Shown: positions 26,373-33,906 of the stretch, piece after piece
Layout of the letters: each line of letters starts with the position of its first letter
How positions within the stretch are numbered: position 1 is the stretch's first letter
From: an uncultured Bacteroidales bacterium
Lineage (GTDB): Bacteria > Bacteroidota > Bacteroidia > Bacteroidales > Bacteroidaceae
Reading direction: 5' to 3'
Length of the DNA stretch: 56,866 nucleotides
NCBI GenBank assembly: GCA_902787555.1
Contig: CADAGO010000014.1
Location: 1-56,866 of the forward strand
Notes under the pieces: model-generated
Told to the model about the DNA's origin: nothing
Seen by the model: only the letters and a program-made list of their open reading frames with translations
Database searches by the model: none
Position numbers and translations under genes: made by a program

Positions 26373-26440
26373 ATGGTTTTGAGGTTTTGAGGTCCTGAGG
26401 TTTTGAGGTCTGATAACCTAATGACCTGACAACCTATTAC
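26373..26440. repeat. Short tandem GGTTTTGAGG / AACCT phrases in the sigma leader
   Basis: Three near-copies of GGTTTTGAGGT separated by GGTCCTGA, followed by ACCTAATGACCTGACAACCT. They fall in the roughly 95-base 5' leader of the ECF sigma gene. They are of low complexity, like the other repetitive intergenic phrases in the window. Confidence 0.45.
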
Positions 26441-26461
26441 CCTTTTTCATTTATTATGACG

Positions 26462-26495
26462 CAAAGATAAGAAAAAAGATTTAAATCCACCCAAA
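26462..26495 (-). promoter_or_regulatory. Housekeeping-type promoter of the first ECF cassette
   Basis: Minus-strand TATCTTTG (26462-26469) with TTTG at 26492-26495. The spacing is 22 bases, two more than at the best promoters in the window. Predicted leader about 95 bases. Confidence 0.5.
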
Positions 26496-26577
26496 GAAAT
26501 GCGAAAAAACGAACCTGTACTTTCTACCATAGTTAGTTAAGTTTTTTAGTTAGTTAATAATTTGTTAATTATTTGTG

Positions 26578-26750
26578 AACCTCCCCCGCCCCCTCCCAAG
26601 GAGGGGAGTACAAATCTTCTCCCCTTGGGGGTTTCTGTCCCCCGATAACGGGGAAACCGAAAGGGGTGCAAAGACCATTGAATAAGAGAGGGGTTTGGTT
26701 TTTATTTTTGTTCCCCTTAAGGGGAAATTTTGTAACCCTTAAGGGCTGCA
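26578..26750. repeat. Cluster of GC-rich and AT-centred hairpin repeats
   Basis: Successive palindromes: CCCCTCC-CAA-GGAGGGG (26590-26606), CCCCTTGGGG (26621-26630), a GTTTC...CCCC...GGGG...AAAC stem (26631-26660), TTCCCCTTAAGGGGAA (26711-26726) and CCCTTAAGGG (26736-26745). Related hairpins are at 31235-31252, 32814-32834 and 32889-32904. Any open frame through here is repeat-derived and not credible as a gene. They could act as bidirectional terminators or be mobile repeats. Confidence 0.6.
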
Positions 26751-26751
26751 A

Positions 26752-26830
26752 AAAAATGCGATTAAGCCGAACATAATTCTAAGTTTACTTGAGCATTATT
26801 GAGGCGTAGCATTTTGCACGAAGTGAAATC
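26752..26830. repeat. Diverged copy of the higBA leader sequence
   Basis: This stretch aligns, in the same sense, with the minus-strand leader of higB (37716-37820 reversed). Shared blocks are AAAATGCG, TTAAG, GAACATA, and then an exact 27-base block from TTGAGCATTATTGAGG to GTAGCATTTTG (26792-26818), followed by CGAAGTGAA. No toxin gene follows, so it may be the scar of a lost toxin-antitoxin unit. Confidence 0.5.
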
Positions 26831-26836
26831 ACGCGC

Positions 26837-26996
26837 TGTCACGACTGTCACGACTGTCAATTGTCATTAAGAGTTTTGAACACGAAAAAATGTTCATATA
26901 ATATATATTATTATAATAATATATATTATATGGCATAAAAAACCAATCCGAAATCCTTAATGACAGTCATGACAATGACAGTGATGACAACGTTCA
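26837..26996. repeat. Inverted TGTCA repeats flanking a 38-bp perfect palindrome
   Basis: 26895-26932 is a perfect 38-base AT-only palindrome apart from its terminal C and G. It is flanked on the left by repeated CTGTCACGA and TTGTCATTAAG (26837-26873) and on the right by TTAATGACAGTCATGACA and AATGACAGTGATGACAA (26959-26993), which are the inverted counterpart. The arrangement resembles iterons around an unwinding element or a large cruciform. No gene lies within it. Confidence 0.6.
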
Positions 26997-27057
26997 ATAA
27001 AAATTGGGCTTTGTCTTTTCCTGAATAAGGTTGACTTTTGACTGACAACTAGAACAA

Positions 27058-27090
27058 TGCAAGGTTTCATCACGAACCCTTGCACTTTTT
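27058..27090 (+). terminator. Intrinsic terminator, plus strand
   Basis: TGCAAGG (27058-27064) pairs with CCTTGCA (27078-27084) and is followed by CTTTTT on the plus strand. There is no plus-strand gene upstream, so it may end a short transcript from the palindromic region at 26837-26996 or be a leftover. The rest of 26997-27195 shows no other feature. Confidence 0.5.
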
Positions 27091-27195
27091 ATCTCGTTCT
27101 ATCTAGAATCAAACCGAGAACGAAAATTACTCTTGTATATTAACTAAGACACCTATTATGTAATCAACACATTTGAATTGCTATACTATACACGA

Positions 27196-28044
27196 TTAAT
27201 CATTATAAAATATCTCGTCTAATTGGAAAGGGAAGAACGAACGTACCCACAAGGTTGAAGTTGTGACGTCTAACATTCCCGAATAAGAAAGAATGATGGT
27301 ACTATCGTCAATCCATTCGATGGTGTACTCCACACCTGGTATATTTATCTTATTCTTTTTCGGTTGTAGAAACGGTGCTAGTGTCAACTGGGTTGAATAT
27401 CTGGAGCCAGAACTATAGTTATAGGTCATGAGTAGCGCGTCATTACCTTTAAATATGTAATATTGCGGTTGCTGGTCGTACAGCCCTAGTATGCTACTGA
27501 TTACACGCTTTCCCTCCATCTCTTTCACTAACCCAACACATCTCCAACAACCTTCCACCGTCCGTTTCTTCGATGCCTTACAAACAGGAGTTTCAAGTAT
27601 GTCGAATACCTTTCGCACATCATCCTCGACCTCTTTCTTTGCATCGTAGAATTCGTCAATAAATTCATTGGGCGGAAAAATCGTACTGTTGTTGGTGGAG
27701 TTATACCATCGCATGGTGAAATGGTCCTTATTGCTGTCGTAAACCTGTGTCCCTCGTCCGTCTTCTCCTCGTGCTCTTTGTCCTGTAAACAACAGCGGTT
27801 CTTTGTCGTTTACGCCCATATTCAGGTTTAACTTCGACCCACTACGGTTGAGTACTGAAACGGTCAGAGTAGCTATCGGAGAACAATACTTATACTGCTC
27901 AAACGGAGCCTCTCTGTCAGGATGTCTGCCGTCATAGCCAAAGCGCTGCAGGCGATACAATCCCTGCGGATTCTCCGTCTGTGCCTTACACACCAATGTG
28001 CCTACTAAACATATCAGAACAATAATTCTCGCTTTCATTATCAT
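27196..28044 (-). CDS. Secreted protein, paralog family 3 module alone
   Basis: 282 residues. Signal peptide (about 1-21, ending LVCKAQ). Apart from that it is one module homologous to residues 563-835 of the protein at 28684: GLYRLQRF / GLYHLTKV, FEQYKYCSPIATLTV / FEQYKYCARAITLTS, GRGTQVYDSNKDHFTMRWYNS / GRGIRIYDSNQQHFTLKWFNS, FPPNEFIDEFYDAK and VEDDVRKVFDILET. The pattern of strands suggests a lipocalin-like barrel such as DUF4488, but I cannot name it with certainty. It is the last gene of the second ECF cassette. Confidence 0.7.
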   Translation of the reverse strand: MIMKARIIVLICLVGTLVCKAQTENPQGLYRLQRFGYDGRHPDREAPFEQYKYCSPIATLTVSVLNRSGSKLNLNMGVNDKEPLLFTGQRARGEDGRGTQVYDSNKDHFTMRWYNSTNNSTIFPPNEFIDEFYDAKKEVEDDVRKVFDILETPVCKASKKRTVEGCWRCVGLVKEMEGKRVISSILGLYDQQPQYYIFKGNDALLMTYNYSSGSRYSTQLTLAPFLQPKKNKINIPGVEYTIEWIDDSTIILSYSGMLDVTTSTLWVRSFFPFQLDEIFYND

Positions 28045-28081
28045 TTTTTATCTGGCCATAAATAATCTTTCAATCTTTCAC

Positions 28082-28672
28082 CTATCCTCCGATATACTGC
28101 TCAATATTTCTCGAACTGACAGGAAAAGAAACTTGGGTCTCTCCATTCGGATAAGGATAGCTATCTTTCAGCTCACGATAGTGTGGAAAATTGAATTTCG
28201 ACTTCACGTTCTTTAATAAGTTATAGATAGTTTCATTACCGACAATCGTATCGTCACAACTGAAAGTAATCATCGTATTGTCAATGCTTCCCTCTTTGTT
28301 GATGAACAAAGATACAAGAACGAAGGCTTTAGGATTCTCCTTTATAAGTGCCCTCAGTTTCTTATTTCCAATCTGCTGTAAAACATATCTTATTATATCT
28401 ACTTGCATTGCTGTTGTTCGCGGGTCAGCAGCAAATGTACGAGTCTTAGCATCAAAATTCTTACTATCTTTTTCCGACAATTTCCATACAGGTGCCCGCT
28501 TCTGCAGGTAATACGCACGCCACTTGGACATCTGTGACCAATAGATAGTATCATTGGCCACACAGACAGGATTGTAGTGCGTGGTATCTTCTTTCATCTC
28601 AGTGGTGAAGTCTTGTGCGGTTGCGAACAAGGTTGCAAACAGCACCAATAATACTAAAAATGTTCGTTTCAT
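28082..28672 (-). CDS. Secreted protein with a TonB_C-like C-terminus
   Basis: About 196 residues from ATG at 28672, preceded by GGAG; the in-frame codon at 28681 is a TTG. The signal peptide ends FATAQ. The C-terminal half (VSLFINKEGSIDNTMITFSC...IYNLLKNVKSKFNFPH) resembles the strand-helix-strand core of TonB C-terminal domains, with the usual KEG(S/T)I turn, although SFPV replaces the last strand. It has no transmembrane TonB anchor. It begins within the last codons of the upstream 835-residue gene and lies 37 bp before the family 3 gene. Confidence 0.65.
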   Translation of the reverse strand: MKRTFLVLLVLFATLFATAQDFTTEMKEDTTHYNPVCVANDTIYWSQMSKWRAYYLQKRAPVWKLSEKDSKNFDAKTRTFAADPRTTAMQVDIIRYVLQQIGNKKLRALIKENPKAFVLVSLFINKEGSIDNTMITFSCDDTIVGNETIYNLLKNVKSKFNFPHYRELKDSYPYPNGETQVSFPVSSRNIEQYIGG

Positions 28673-28683
28673 ATTCTCCAATT

Positions 28684-31191
28684 TTATGGTTGTACTTTGT
28701 TTTTACTTGCAAAGATATTTGTTATTCGCTCTGGCAATTGGGAATACTCATAGAGTTCAGCGTATTCAGTGCCGTCATCCTCTGTGGCATATGGCAACAG
28801 GAAGGTATCTGATGCTTTCCAATCTATGTGAGTCGTACGTTTGCCTTCTGTCAGTGTTTGTGCGCTACTGTCGTAACGGAAGGGGCGAATACGGGTGGTG
28901 AGATGGTATGCCACTTCCTCTGTATATCTAGACGATGTTTCGCTATACATTGTGTAAAGATCCACAACCTGCTGATGGTCAAACAGTTTGTATTTCTGGT
29001 TTTCAAGGGTTGGTAAGAACTTCTCTATCACTCCATTGCGCATTTTTATGATGCCAACGCGAAGCCAGACTCCTGTAAGTGAAGAAGCCTCCTCTGAAGT
29101 GGGAAGGTTTGAATAAGTCTCGAGTATATCCATCATTTGCCTTACATCGGGTTCTACACCTTCCTTAGCATCATAGAGTTCGTTGATGAACTTATCCCGT
29201 GGGAATAATTCCGACTCTGCACGATTGCTGTTGAACCACTTCAAGGTAAAATGCTGTTGGTTGCTGTCGTATATTCGGATGCCGCGCCCGTTGGTGCCCA
29301 CTGCCACGTTGCCTGTATGACGGAATGGGACGTGATCGTTGTCTACGAACTGTAATGTTGGCACTCCATCATCAGTATGCTCTAATTGGGACGTTAATGT
29401 GATAGCACGGGCACAGTATTTATATTGCTCGAAATCGGGTACAGTTTCTACTGTTCCATCGTCGTAGGTCACTTTCGTGAGATGATACAACCCTATCGGG
29501 TCGTTCTCGGTCAGTTGAGCCAATGGCGGCAATTCGTAAACGGGCTGTTCGGGTATATTACCTGTTTGGTTTTTTACATAATGGTTTCCCAACGCTATCG
29601 ATTTAGGCTCTATGATGTTCATTTTTGTCTGGCAGTCTGAACGATAGAAGGCAAAGTTGCCTATGTAACCTACGTTGGCAGGAATTGTCACTTCGTCAAT
29701 CTGAGTCTCGAAAAATGCACCCTCGCTAATCATGAGGGTTTGGTCGGACATTGGGGGAATCGTCACAGACTGAAGCGCTGTATTGGCAAAAGCAAAGTCG
29801 TCGATGAGAATCAGGTTGGGAGGGAGGGCAACAGAGGTCAGCTGACTGCATCCCATAAAGGCAAAGTCGCGTATGCTCAGCAGGCTCTTCGGCAACTGGA
29901 TGCCAGTGAGCGACTGACATTGATAGAACGCATAAGGCCCGATATGACGAATCCCTTCCGGAATAGTACTTGCTTTGCATCCACGCACCACCATGCGGCG
30001 ATCGGTATCGATGATGGCATTACTGCCTTCTCGCGAATCAAGCACTGAGTTCTGACCATCGACCACTATCTGTTCCAGGTTATCGCAATTCGTAAGGGCA
30101 TGTATGCCGATACGATTTACCGTTGCAGGAATATAGACGGCTTTCAGCCGAGGATTGTTGCTCAAGGCTTTGTCGCCAATTGTTGTCACTTTGTATTGCT
30201 GTCCTTTGATGCTGACAATCGCAGGGATGTGCAATGTTCCTGAAATATCAGCATCGCGCTTTTCGTTATAGGTAAGAGCTACTGTCGACTCCGTCATCTT
30301 GATAAAGTCGAGTTTCACTCCGTCTTCGTTCTTGATGGTATAGATGCCCTTATCGCTATCTGATGTGTCTAATACCAGGCGGATGCCATCATAATGATTT
30401 TTAGTGATCCAGCGCGATAACACCCTGCATCCGGTAGCAAATCCATTCGCCATGCTTCCTCCACGAAGAGCATATCCTCGCGTCACATACACTTCATCGG
30501 GATTGACACGAAAATCCGGACGAATCAGTTCTGACTTACGATTGTTCCAAACAGCACTTTCGTCACCACAACGTTCGCCAACATTTCCACTCATATCATA
30601 GAGGCCCAGCTCGTTTGGCTGCTTGGTCGCTACAGCATGATAGCGTCTTCCGCCATGTCCCACGCCCCACCAAGCCACATCGTCGGGATAGTCGCTCCCA
30701 GAGTATCGATAGCCTTTGCTCTTGATACCTCCGCGAGCAGCAAACTCCCATTCGGCCTCAGTAGGCAAACGGAAATGAAGCTTGGTCAGTTGGTTGAGGC
30801 GGTCGATGAACTCGATACATCCTTCATAGTTCAAGTCTAATATAGGCAAAGAATCACCAACAAAAGGCGGGTCTGTCATGGTTGTATTACGTCCCATCAC
30901 CGCCTTCCATAGCTGCTGAGTCACTTCGGTCTGCCCAATGAAGAAGGAATTGACCCGCTCTTCGTGTATTGGCATCCCTCCAAGAGGCGGAACGACACCG
31001 ACTCCAAGCAAAGTCTGATCGGGTTCTGCCCCCATATCGTAAATACCACCCTCCACTTTCACCATCTGGAAACTGACACCACGAACTTTTATCGTATAGA
31101 CCCTCTCTCCGCTCTCCCTGAAAGGGCGAGAATTTATAGAAAGAGACGAACATAAAACCGCAATTATTATAATCAATATTCTTTTCATCAT
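28684..31191 (-). CDS. FGE-sulfatase-fold / leucine-rich-repeat / family 3 fusion protein
   Basis: 835 residues. Signal peptide 1-21; formylglycine-generating-enzyme-like (SUMF1) domain about 35-275 with EVTQQLWKAVMG, FRLPTEAEWEFAARGG and GGSMANGFATGCRVLSR; BspA-like LRR_5 repeats about 320-520 (IPEGIRHIGPYAFYQCQSLTGIQLP); and from 563 the module also present alone at 27196. The usual GNVWEWC is GNVGERC (202-208), and the GGS...CR stretch holds one Cys where true FGE has two, so formylglycine synthesis is unlikely. It is probably a surface adhesive or scaffold protein. It is the fourth gene of the operon starting at 33823. Confidence 0.8.
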   Translation of the reverse strand: MMKRILIIIIAVLCSSLSINSRPFRESGERVYTIKVRGVSFQMVKVEGGIYDMGAEPDQTLLGVGVVPPLGGMPIHEERVNSFFIGQTEVTQQLWKAVMGRNTTMTDPPFVGDSLPILDLNYEGCIEFIDRLNQLTKLHFRLPTEAEWEFAARGGIKSKGYRYSGSDYPDDVAWWGVGHGGRRYHAVATKQPNELGLYDMSGNVGERCGDESAVWNNRKSELIRPDFRVNPDEVYVTRGYALRGGSMANGFATGCRVLSRWITKNHYDGIRLVLDTSDSDKGIYTIKNEDGVKLDFIKMTESTVALTYNEKRDADISGTLHIPAIVSIKGQQYKVTTIGDKALSNNPRLKAVYIPATVNRIGIHALTNCDNLEQIVVDGQNSVLDSREGSNAIIDTDRRMVVRGCKASTIPEGIRHIGPYAFYQCQSLTGIQLPKSLLSIRDFAFMGCSQLTSVALPPNLILIDDFAFANTALQSVTIPPMSDQTLMISEGAFFETQIDEVTIPANVGYIGNFAFYRSDCQTKMNIIEPKSIALGNHYVKNQTGNIPEQPVYELPPLAQLTENDPIGLYHLTKVTYDDGTVETVPDFEQYKYCARAITLTSQLEHTDDGVPTLQFVDNDHVPFRHTGNVAVGTNGRGIRIYDSNQQHFTLKWFNSNRAESELFPRDKFINELYDAKEGVEPDVRQMMDILETYSNLPTSEEASSLTGVWLRVGIIKMRNGVIEKFLPTLENQKYKLFDHQQVVDLYTMYSETSSRYTEEVAYHLTTRIRPFRYDSSAQTLTEGKRTTHIDWKASDTFLLPYATEDDGTEYAELYEYSQLPERITNIFASKNKVQP

Positions 31192-31234
31192 TTATAATTT
31201 ACCATTTAAAATTTATAATTTACCATTCACCTTC

Positions 31235-31252
31235 CTCCCCTTAGAGGGGGAG
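31235..31252. repeat. GC-rich hairpin repeat
   Basis: CTCCCC...GGGGAG hairpin in the 77-bp gap between the genes at 28684 and 31269. The gap also has two copies of an ATTTATAATTTACCATT phrase just before it. It is related to the hairpins at 26590, 32814 and 32889. Confidence 0.5.
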
Positions 31253-31268
31253 TTAGAGGGGGTCTGTT

Positions 31269-32558
31269 TTATTCTCTATCTTCTTCATAATACGTCACCA
31301 CGCCATTATCATAATCATGGATAGTTTCCCATCCCTCAGGCAGATTATATAATCTATATCCATCTGTCTTCAATAGCAGTATATGGTAATAACCCATACT
31401 GTATGCGGTCCTTACATCAAACATGTCACATTCGCTGCCATCCCATTCCATCGGATACTCCCGACTTGCAAGTTTTCCATCAAAAATGATTTGAGGTCTT
31501 GCATCGAAACTCCATCGATTAGGGTTATTGGCATAACAACTCTCATGAGGATGTGTCATCATGTAATCAATCGTTGCTTTCCAATAGTCACGCATCACCG
31601 CCTCAGCAACTTCTTTCGACTGAATGATATAGTGCAGTCCATAAGTGTCGCCCTCCTGAATACGGGGCTTTTTTTGAGTAAAATTCGTTTGTTTCGCTTC
31701 AGCATAAGATATAGAAAGGGTATAATCTTTTACTTCCCCTTTCATGGAATAGTAATGCACTTTTCGCATGGTGACACCCGAGCGGTTGAAAACATTCATG
31801 ACAGCATCACAATATGCATCAGCATGAAATGGTGTGGCCTCTAACTGTACCCCTCGTTCGTTGGGATCGTTGACAAAAGCAGAATCCAGATAGTAGGTAT
31901 AACGAAGAGATGCACTGGCAACAAACTGAGAAGCAACCACAGAACTATCGACGGAGACAATATTCCTGCCTGTCTCCTCATCCCTTGTGTAATTTCTCAA
32001 TGGATAGTATGGAATATCACGGGCAGCAGTATAACTCATGTTGATAAACTCCCCACCGAAAGCTGCACTCGGGCTATATCTGGAATTGGTGGAATTCCGT
32101 AACGAAAACATACTTGAACCTGGACGCAGATAAATGGCATAGTTGAGTGTGTCGGCATTCTGTCCATGTATTTCCCAATGAGTCGCTTCGATAGATTTTC
32201 GGGAAAGGCGATCTAATGTCTGAAGAACCCGCTCTAGCATTTCTGCTATCTTTTGTTTTCCTATTGATATTGTTTCAGGTGATGCTCCAATGAAATTATC
32301 TGGAAGACCATCTGTGTATGAATGTTGAAACGATATTCGGCCTTGACATTCAAGCCCGTAACGTCCTACTCCGAAACTCATCTGGGCGGATGGATTAATA
32401 TACGTTTTTTCATTCTTCATCGAATCCACGTATGCCATCAGCGCCTCAATCTCTGGATTGATTTGTGCATTGACCGTTGAACATTGAACATTGACCACTA
32501 GCCAATAACCTATAACCACTAGCCAATAACCTATAACCTTTATTACATACCTGTTCAT
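31269..32558 (-). CDS. Secreted protein of unknown function, paralog family 1, longest member
   Basis: About 429 residues from ATG at 32558; an in-frame TTG at 32585 lies inside the anti-sigma gene. The signal region VIGYWLVVIGYWLVVNVQ is encoded by a 24-base tandem repeat (about 32498-32540) and followed by a second low-complexity phrase, read as CSTVNAQ. The mature protein starts NPEIEALMAYVDSMKN like its relative at 21832, has YYLDSAFVNDPNERG and EAVMRDYWKATIDYMMTH matching relatives, and ends HILLLKTDGYRLYNLPEGW. It is the first effector of the second ECF cassette. Confidence 0.7.
   Translation of the reverse strand: MNRYVIKVIGYWLVVIGYWLVVNVQCSTVNAQINPEIEALMAYVDSMKNEKTYINPSAQMSFGVGRYGLECQGRISFQHSYTDGLPDNFIGASPETISIGKQKIAEMLERVLQTLDRLSRKSIEATHWEIHGQNADTLNYAIYLRPGSSMFSLRNSTNSRYSPSAAFGGEFINMSYTAARDIPYYPLRNYTRDEETGRNIVSVDSSVVASQFVASASLRYTYYLDSAFVNDPNERGVQLEATPFHADAYCDAVMNVFNRSGVTMRKVHYYSMKGEVKDYTLSISYAEAKQTNFTQKKPRIQEGDTYGLHYIIQSKEVAEAVMRDYWKATIDYMMTHPHESCYANNPNRWSFDARPQIIFDGKLASREYPMEWDGSECDMFDVRTAYSMGYYHILLLKTDGYRLYNLPEGWETIHDYDNGVVTYYEEDRE
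32498..32540. repeat. Tandem 24-base repeat in a signal-peptide coding region
   Basis: Two consecutive copies of CCACTAGCCAATAACCTATAA, encoding GYWLVVI and GYWLVV on the minus strand. A related AACCAATAACCTATAACC phrase encodes the matching part of the paralog signal peptide near 22951-22978. Confidence 0.55.
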
Positions 32559-32565
32559 TGTATTA

Positions 32566-33327
32566 TCAATTTTGCAGTTCTTCAATTCGTTTTCTCAATC
32601 GCTCACCTTTAGCTTTGATAGTAGTCATATCCTTATGAATATCGTTGGCAGCCCATTCTGTTCCAACTTCTGAAGTTGGAACCTCTATACCTTCCTTGAG
32701 AGAAGGCTCTTTGTCTTTCATCGCTATCGACTTCGAAAACGCTTCGTCTTCATGATAGGATTCGATAAGCGAATGAGCCCAAGCATAGTGAGGGTCAAGA
32801 CCCACCCCTTTTGCCCCTCCCTGCGAGGGAGGGGAATAATAACTAGAAGATGTAGTCGGCTTATGGTGACTATTTCCCCTTTGGTTCTCTCCCCCTTGGG
32901 GGAGTTGGAGGGGGCTGGTCTGAATGGTCTTCTTTGTCATCTCCTTCTCAGTCGGTATTTGCTGCGAGACAGCTTCTGCTTGCTTCGGCTGCTCTGAAGG
33001 CTCTGTGTCATAATTCCAACCAAACAGCACCACCAGCACCACAGAAGCAGCAACTGCAAGGGTTGCAAGGGCGGCATAACGCCAATAGCGAGTACGTCGA
33101 CTTTGGAGAATCGAGCGGTATTCATCCGTATGGTCTTCGGCCAAGATATCCTCAGTATACTCCACCTGCATAGGGGTCAGCATCAGCAGCAATGCTGCTT
33201 CTTGTTTGCTGCGCTCTGCCACAGGAACCTCTATGAGTAGCCGTCGTAGTTGCCGCTCCTCTTCCTTCGAGGTCTCGTTCGCTAGATATTTGTCAATCAG
33301 TTCTTGTTTCACCATTATATTTTCCAT
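32566..33327 (-). CDS. Probable anti-sigma factor with repeat-derived insertions
   Basis: 253 residues. N-terminal cytoplasmic helical part (ELIDKYLANETSKEEERQLRRLL) of the kind that precedes FecR-type anti-sigma domains, one membrane helix at about 84-104, then a disordered periplasmic tail. Residues about 138-151 (PLQLPQGGENQRG) and 164-178 (SPPSQGGAKGVGLDP) are encoded by GC-rich hairpin repeats at 32889 and 32814. It lies 13 bp after its ECF sigma gene and its stop precedes the ATG of the next gene by seven bases. Anti-sigma role inferred from topology and position. Confidence 0.7.
   Translation of the reverse strand: MENIMVKQELIDKYLANETSKEEERQLRRLLIEVPVAERSKQEAALLLMLTPMQVEYTEDILAEDHTDEYRSILQSRRTRYWRYAALATLAVAASVVLVVLFGWNYDTEPSEQPKQAEAVSQQIPTEKEMTKKTIQTSPLQLPQGGENQRGNSHHKPTTSSSYYSPPSQGGAKGVGLDPHYAWAHSLIESYHEDEAFSKSIAMKDKEPSLKEGIEVPTSEVGTEWAANDIHKDMTTIKAKGERLRKRIEELQN
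32814..32834. repeat. Perfect GC-rich hairpin inside the anti-sigma gene
   Basis: CCCCTCCCT (32814-32822), GCG loop, AGGGAGGGG (32826-32834). Translated in frame as the SPPSQGGA peptide. Confidence 0.6.
32889..32904. repeat. Perfect GC-rich hairpin inside the anti-sigma gene
   Basis: CTCCCCCTTGGGGGAG is self-complementary with a two-base centre and is followed by GGAGGGGG. Translated as part of PLQLPQGGE. It is the second such unit within the same gene, about 75 bp from the first. Confidence 0.6.
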
Positions 33328-33340
33328 TTAACATTTACCA

Positions 33341-33823
33341 TTACTTCATCGCTTCCATCAACTTCCGTTTTGCTGTCGATAGAATTGTGCTTGCCGACCT
33401 CGGGGTCATTCCCGTTATGGCGGCTATTTCCTGAACGCTAATTCCATCGAACAACATCAGTTTGATGAGCCGCTGTTGTGATCGCGTTAACTGCTCTATG
33501 CATTGCTGGAGCTGCTCCATCTGCTCATTTGCTATCAGCTGCTTGTCAACTGGAGTGCTTTCATCAACGAGCATATCATCCACAAGCGGAACAATACGTT
33601 TCACTTGCTTCTTGCGCCACCAGCTGACACACAGATTCCGTGTAGCCTTGCACGCAAGCGCAGTAACATTATGCCCCAGCTCCTCTCGTCGTATCCATAG
33701 CCGCAACATTACCTCTTGCACGATATCTTCCGCGTCATCCTTGTCGCGACAGAATCTCATTGCGATTTGCATCAACTGCGACCTCAACCCAAACGCAATA
33801 TGCTCGAATTCTTTTGACGTCAT
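33341..33823 (-). CDS. ECF sigma factor, second cassette
   Basis: 160 residues. Region 2: QLMQIAMRFCRDKDDAEDIVQEVMLRLWIRREEL; region 4: LTRSQQRLIKLMLFDGISVQEIAAITGMTPRSASTILSTAKRKLMEAM, both complete. The sequence differs clearly from the sigma at 25818, so the two are not a recent duplication. It heads an operon of anti-sigma, family 1 protein, FGE/LRR fusion, TonB_C-like protein and family 3 protein. No convincing -7 box lies close upstream; an ATACTTTG on the minus strand near 33890 is a weak candidate. Confidence 0.9.
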   Translation of the reverse strand: MTSKEFEHIAFGLRSQLMQIAMRFCRDKDDAEDIVQEVMLRLWIRREELGHNVTALACKATRNLCVSWWRKKQVKRIVPLVDDMLVDESTPVDKQLIANEQMEQLQQCIEQLTRSQQRLIKLMLFDGISVQEIAAITGMTPRSASTILSTAKRKLMEAMK

Positions 33824-33906
33824 CTGCCCTATATACGCATAACCCTATCAAATGTTAACGATTTTTTTTACTTTTTTTTGGAAGATACAAAGTATCTTCG
33901 GCGAAA

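Noticed and set aside
26373-26440. Possible CRISPR-like direct repeats
   Set aside because: Units are 10-12 bases, touch each other without spacers and no cas genes are present.
26569-26751. Small open frame of 60 codons in the repeat cluster
   Set aside because: It consists of translated GC-rich palindromes with no start signal.
25818-33823. The two complete ECF cassettes as a recent segmental duplication
   Set aside because: The sigma and anti-sigma proteins of the two loci differ strongly in sequence and length, and only parts of the effector sets are shared.
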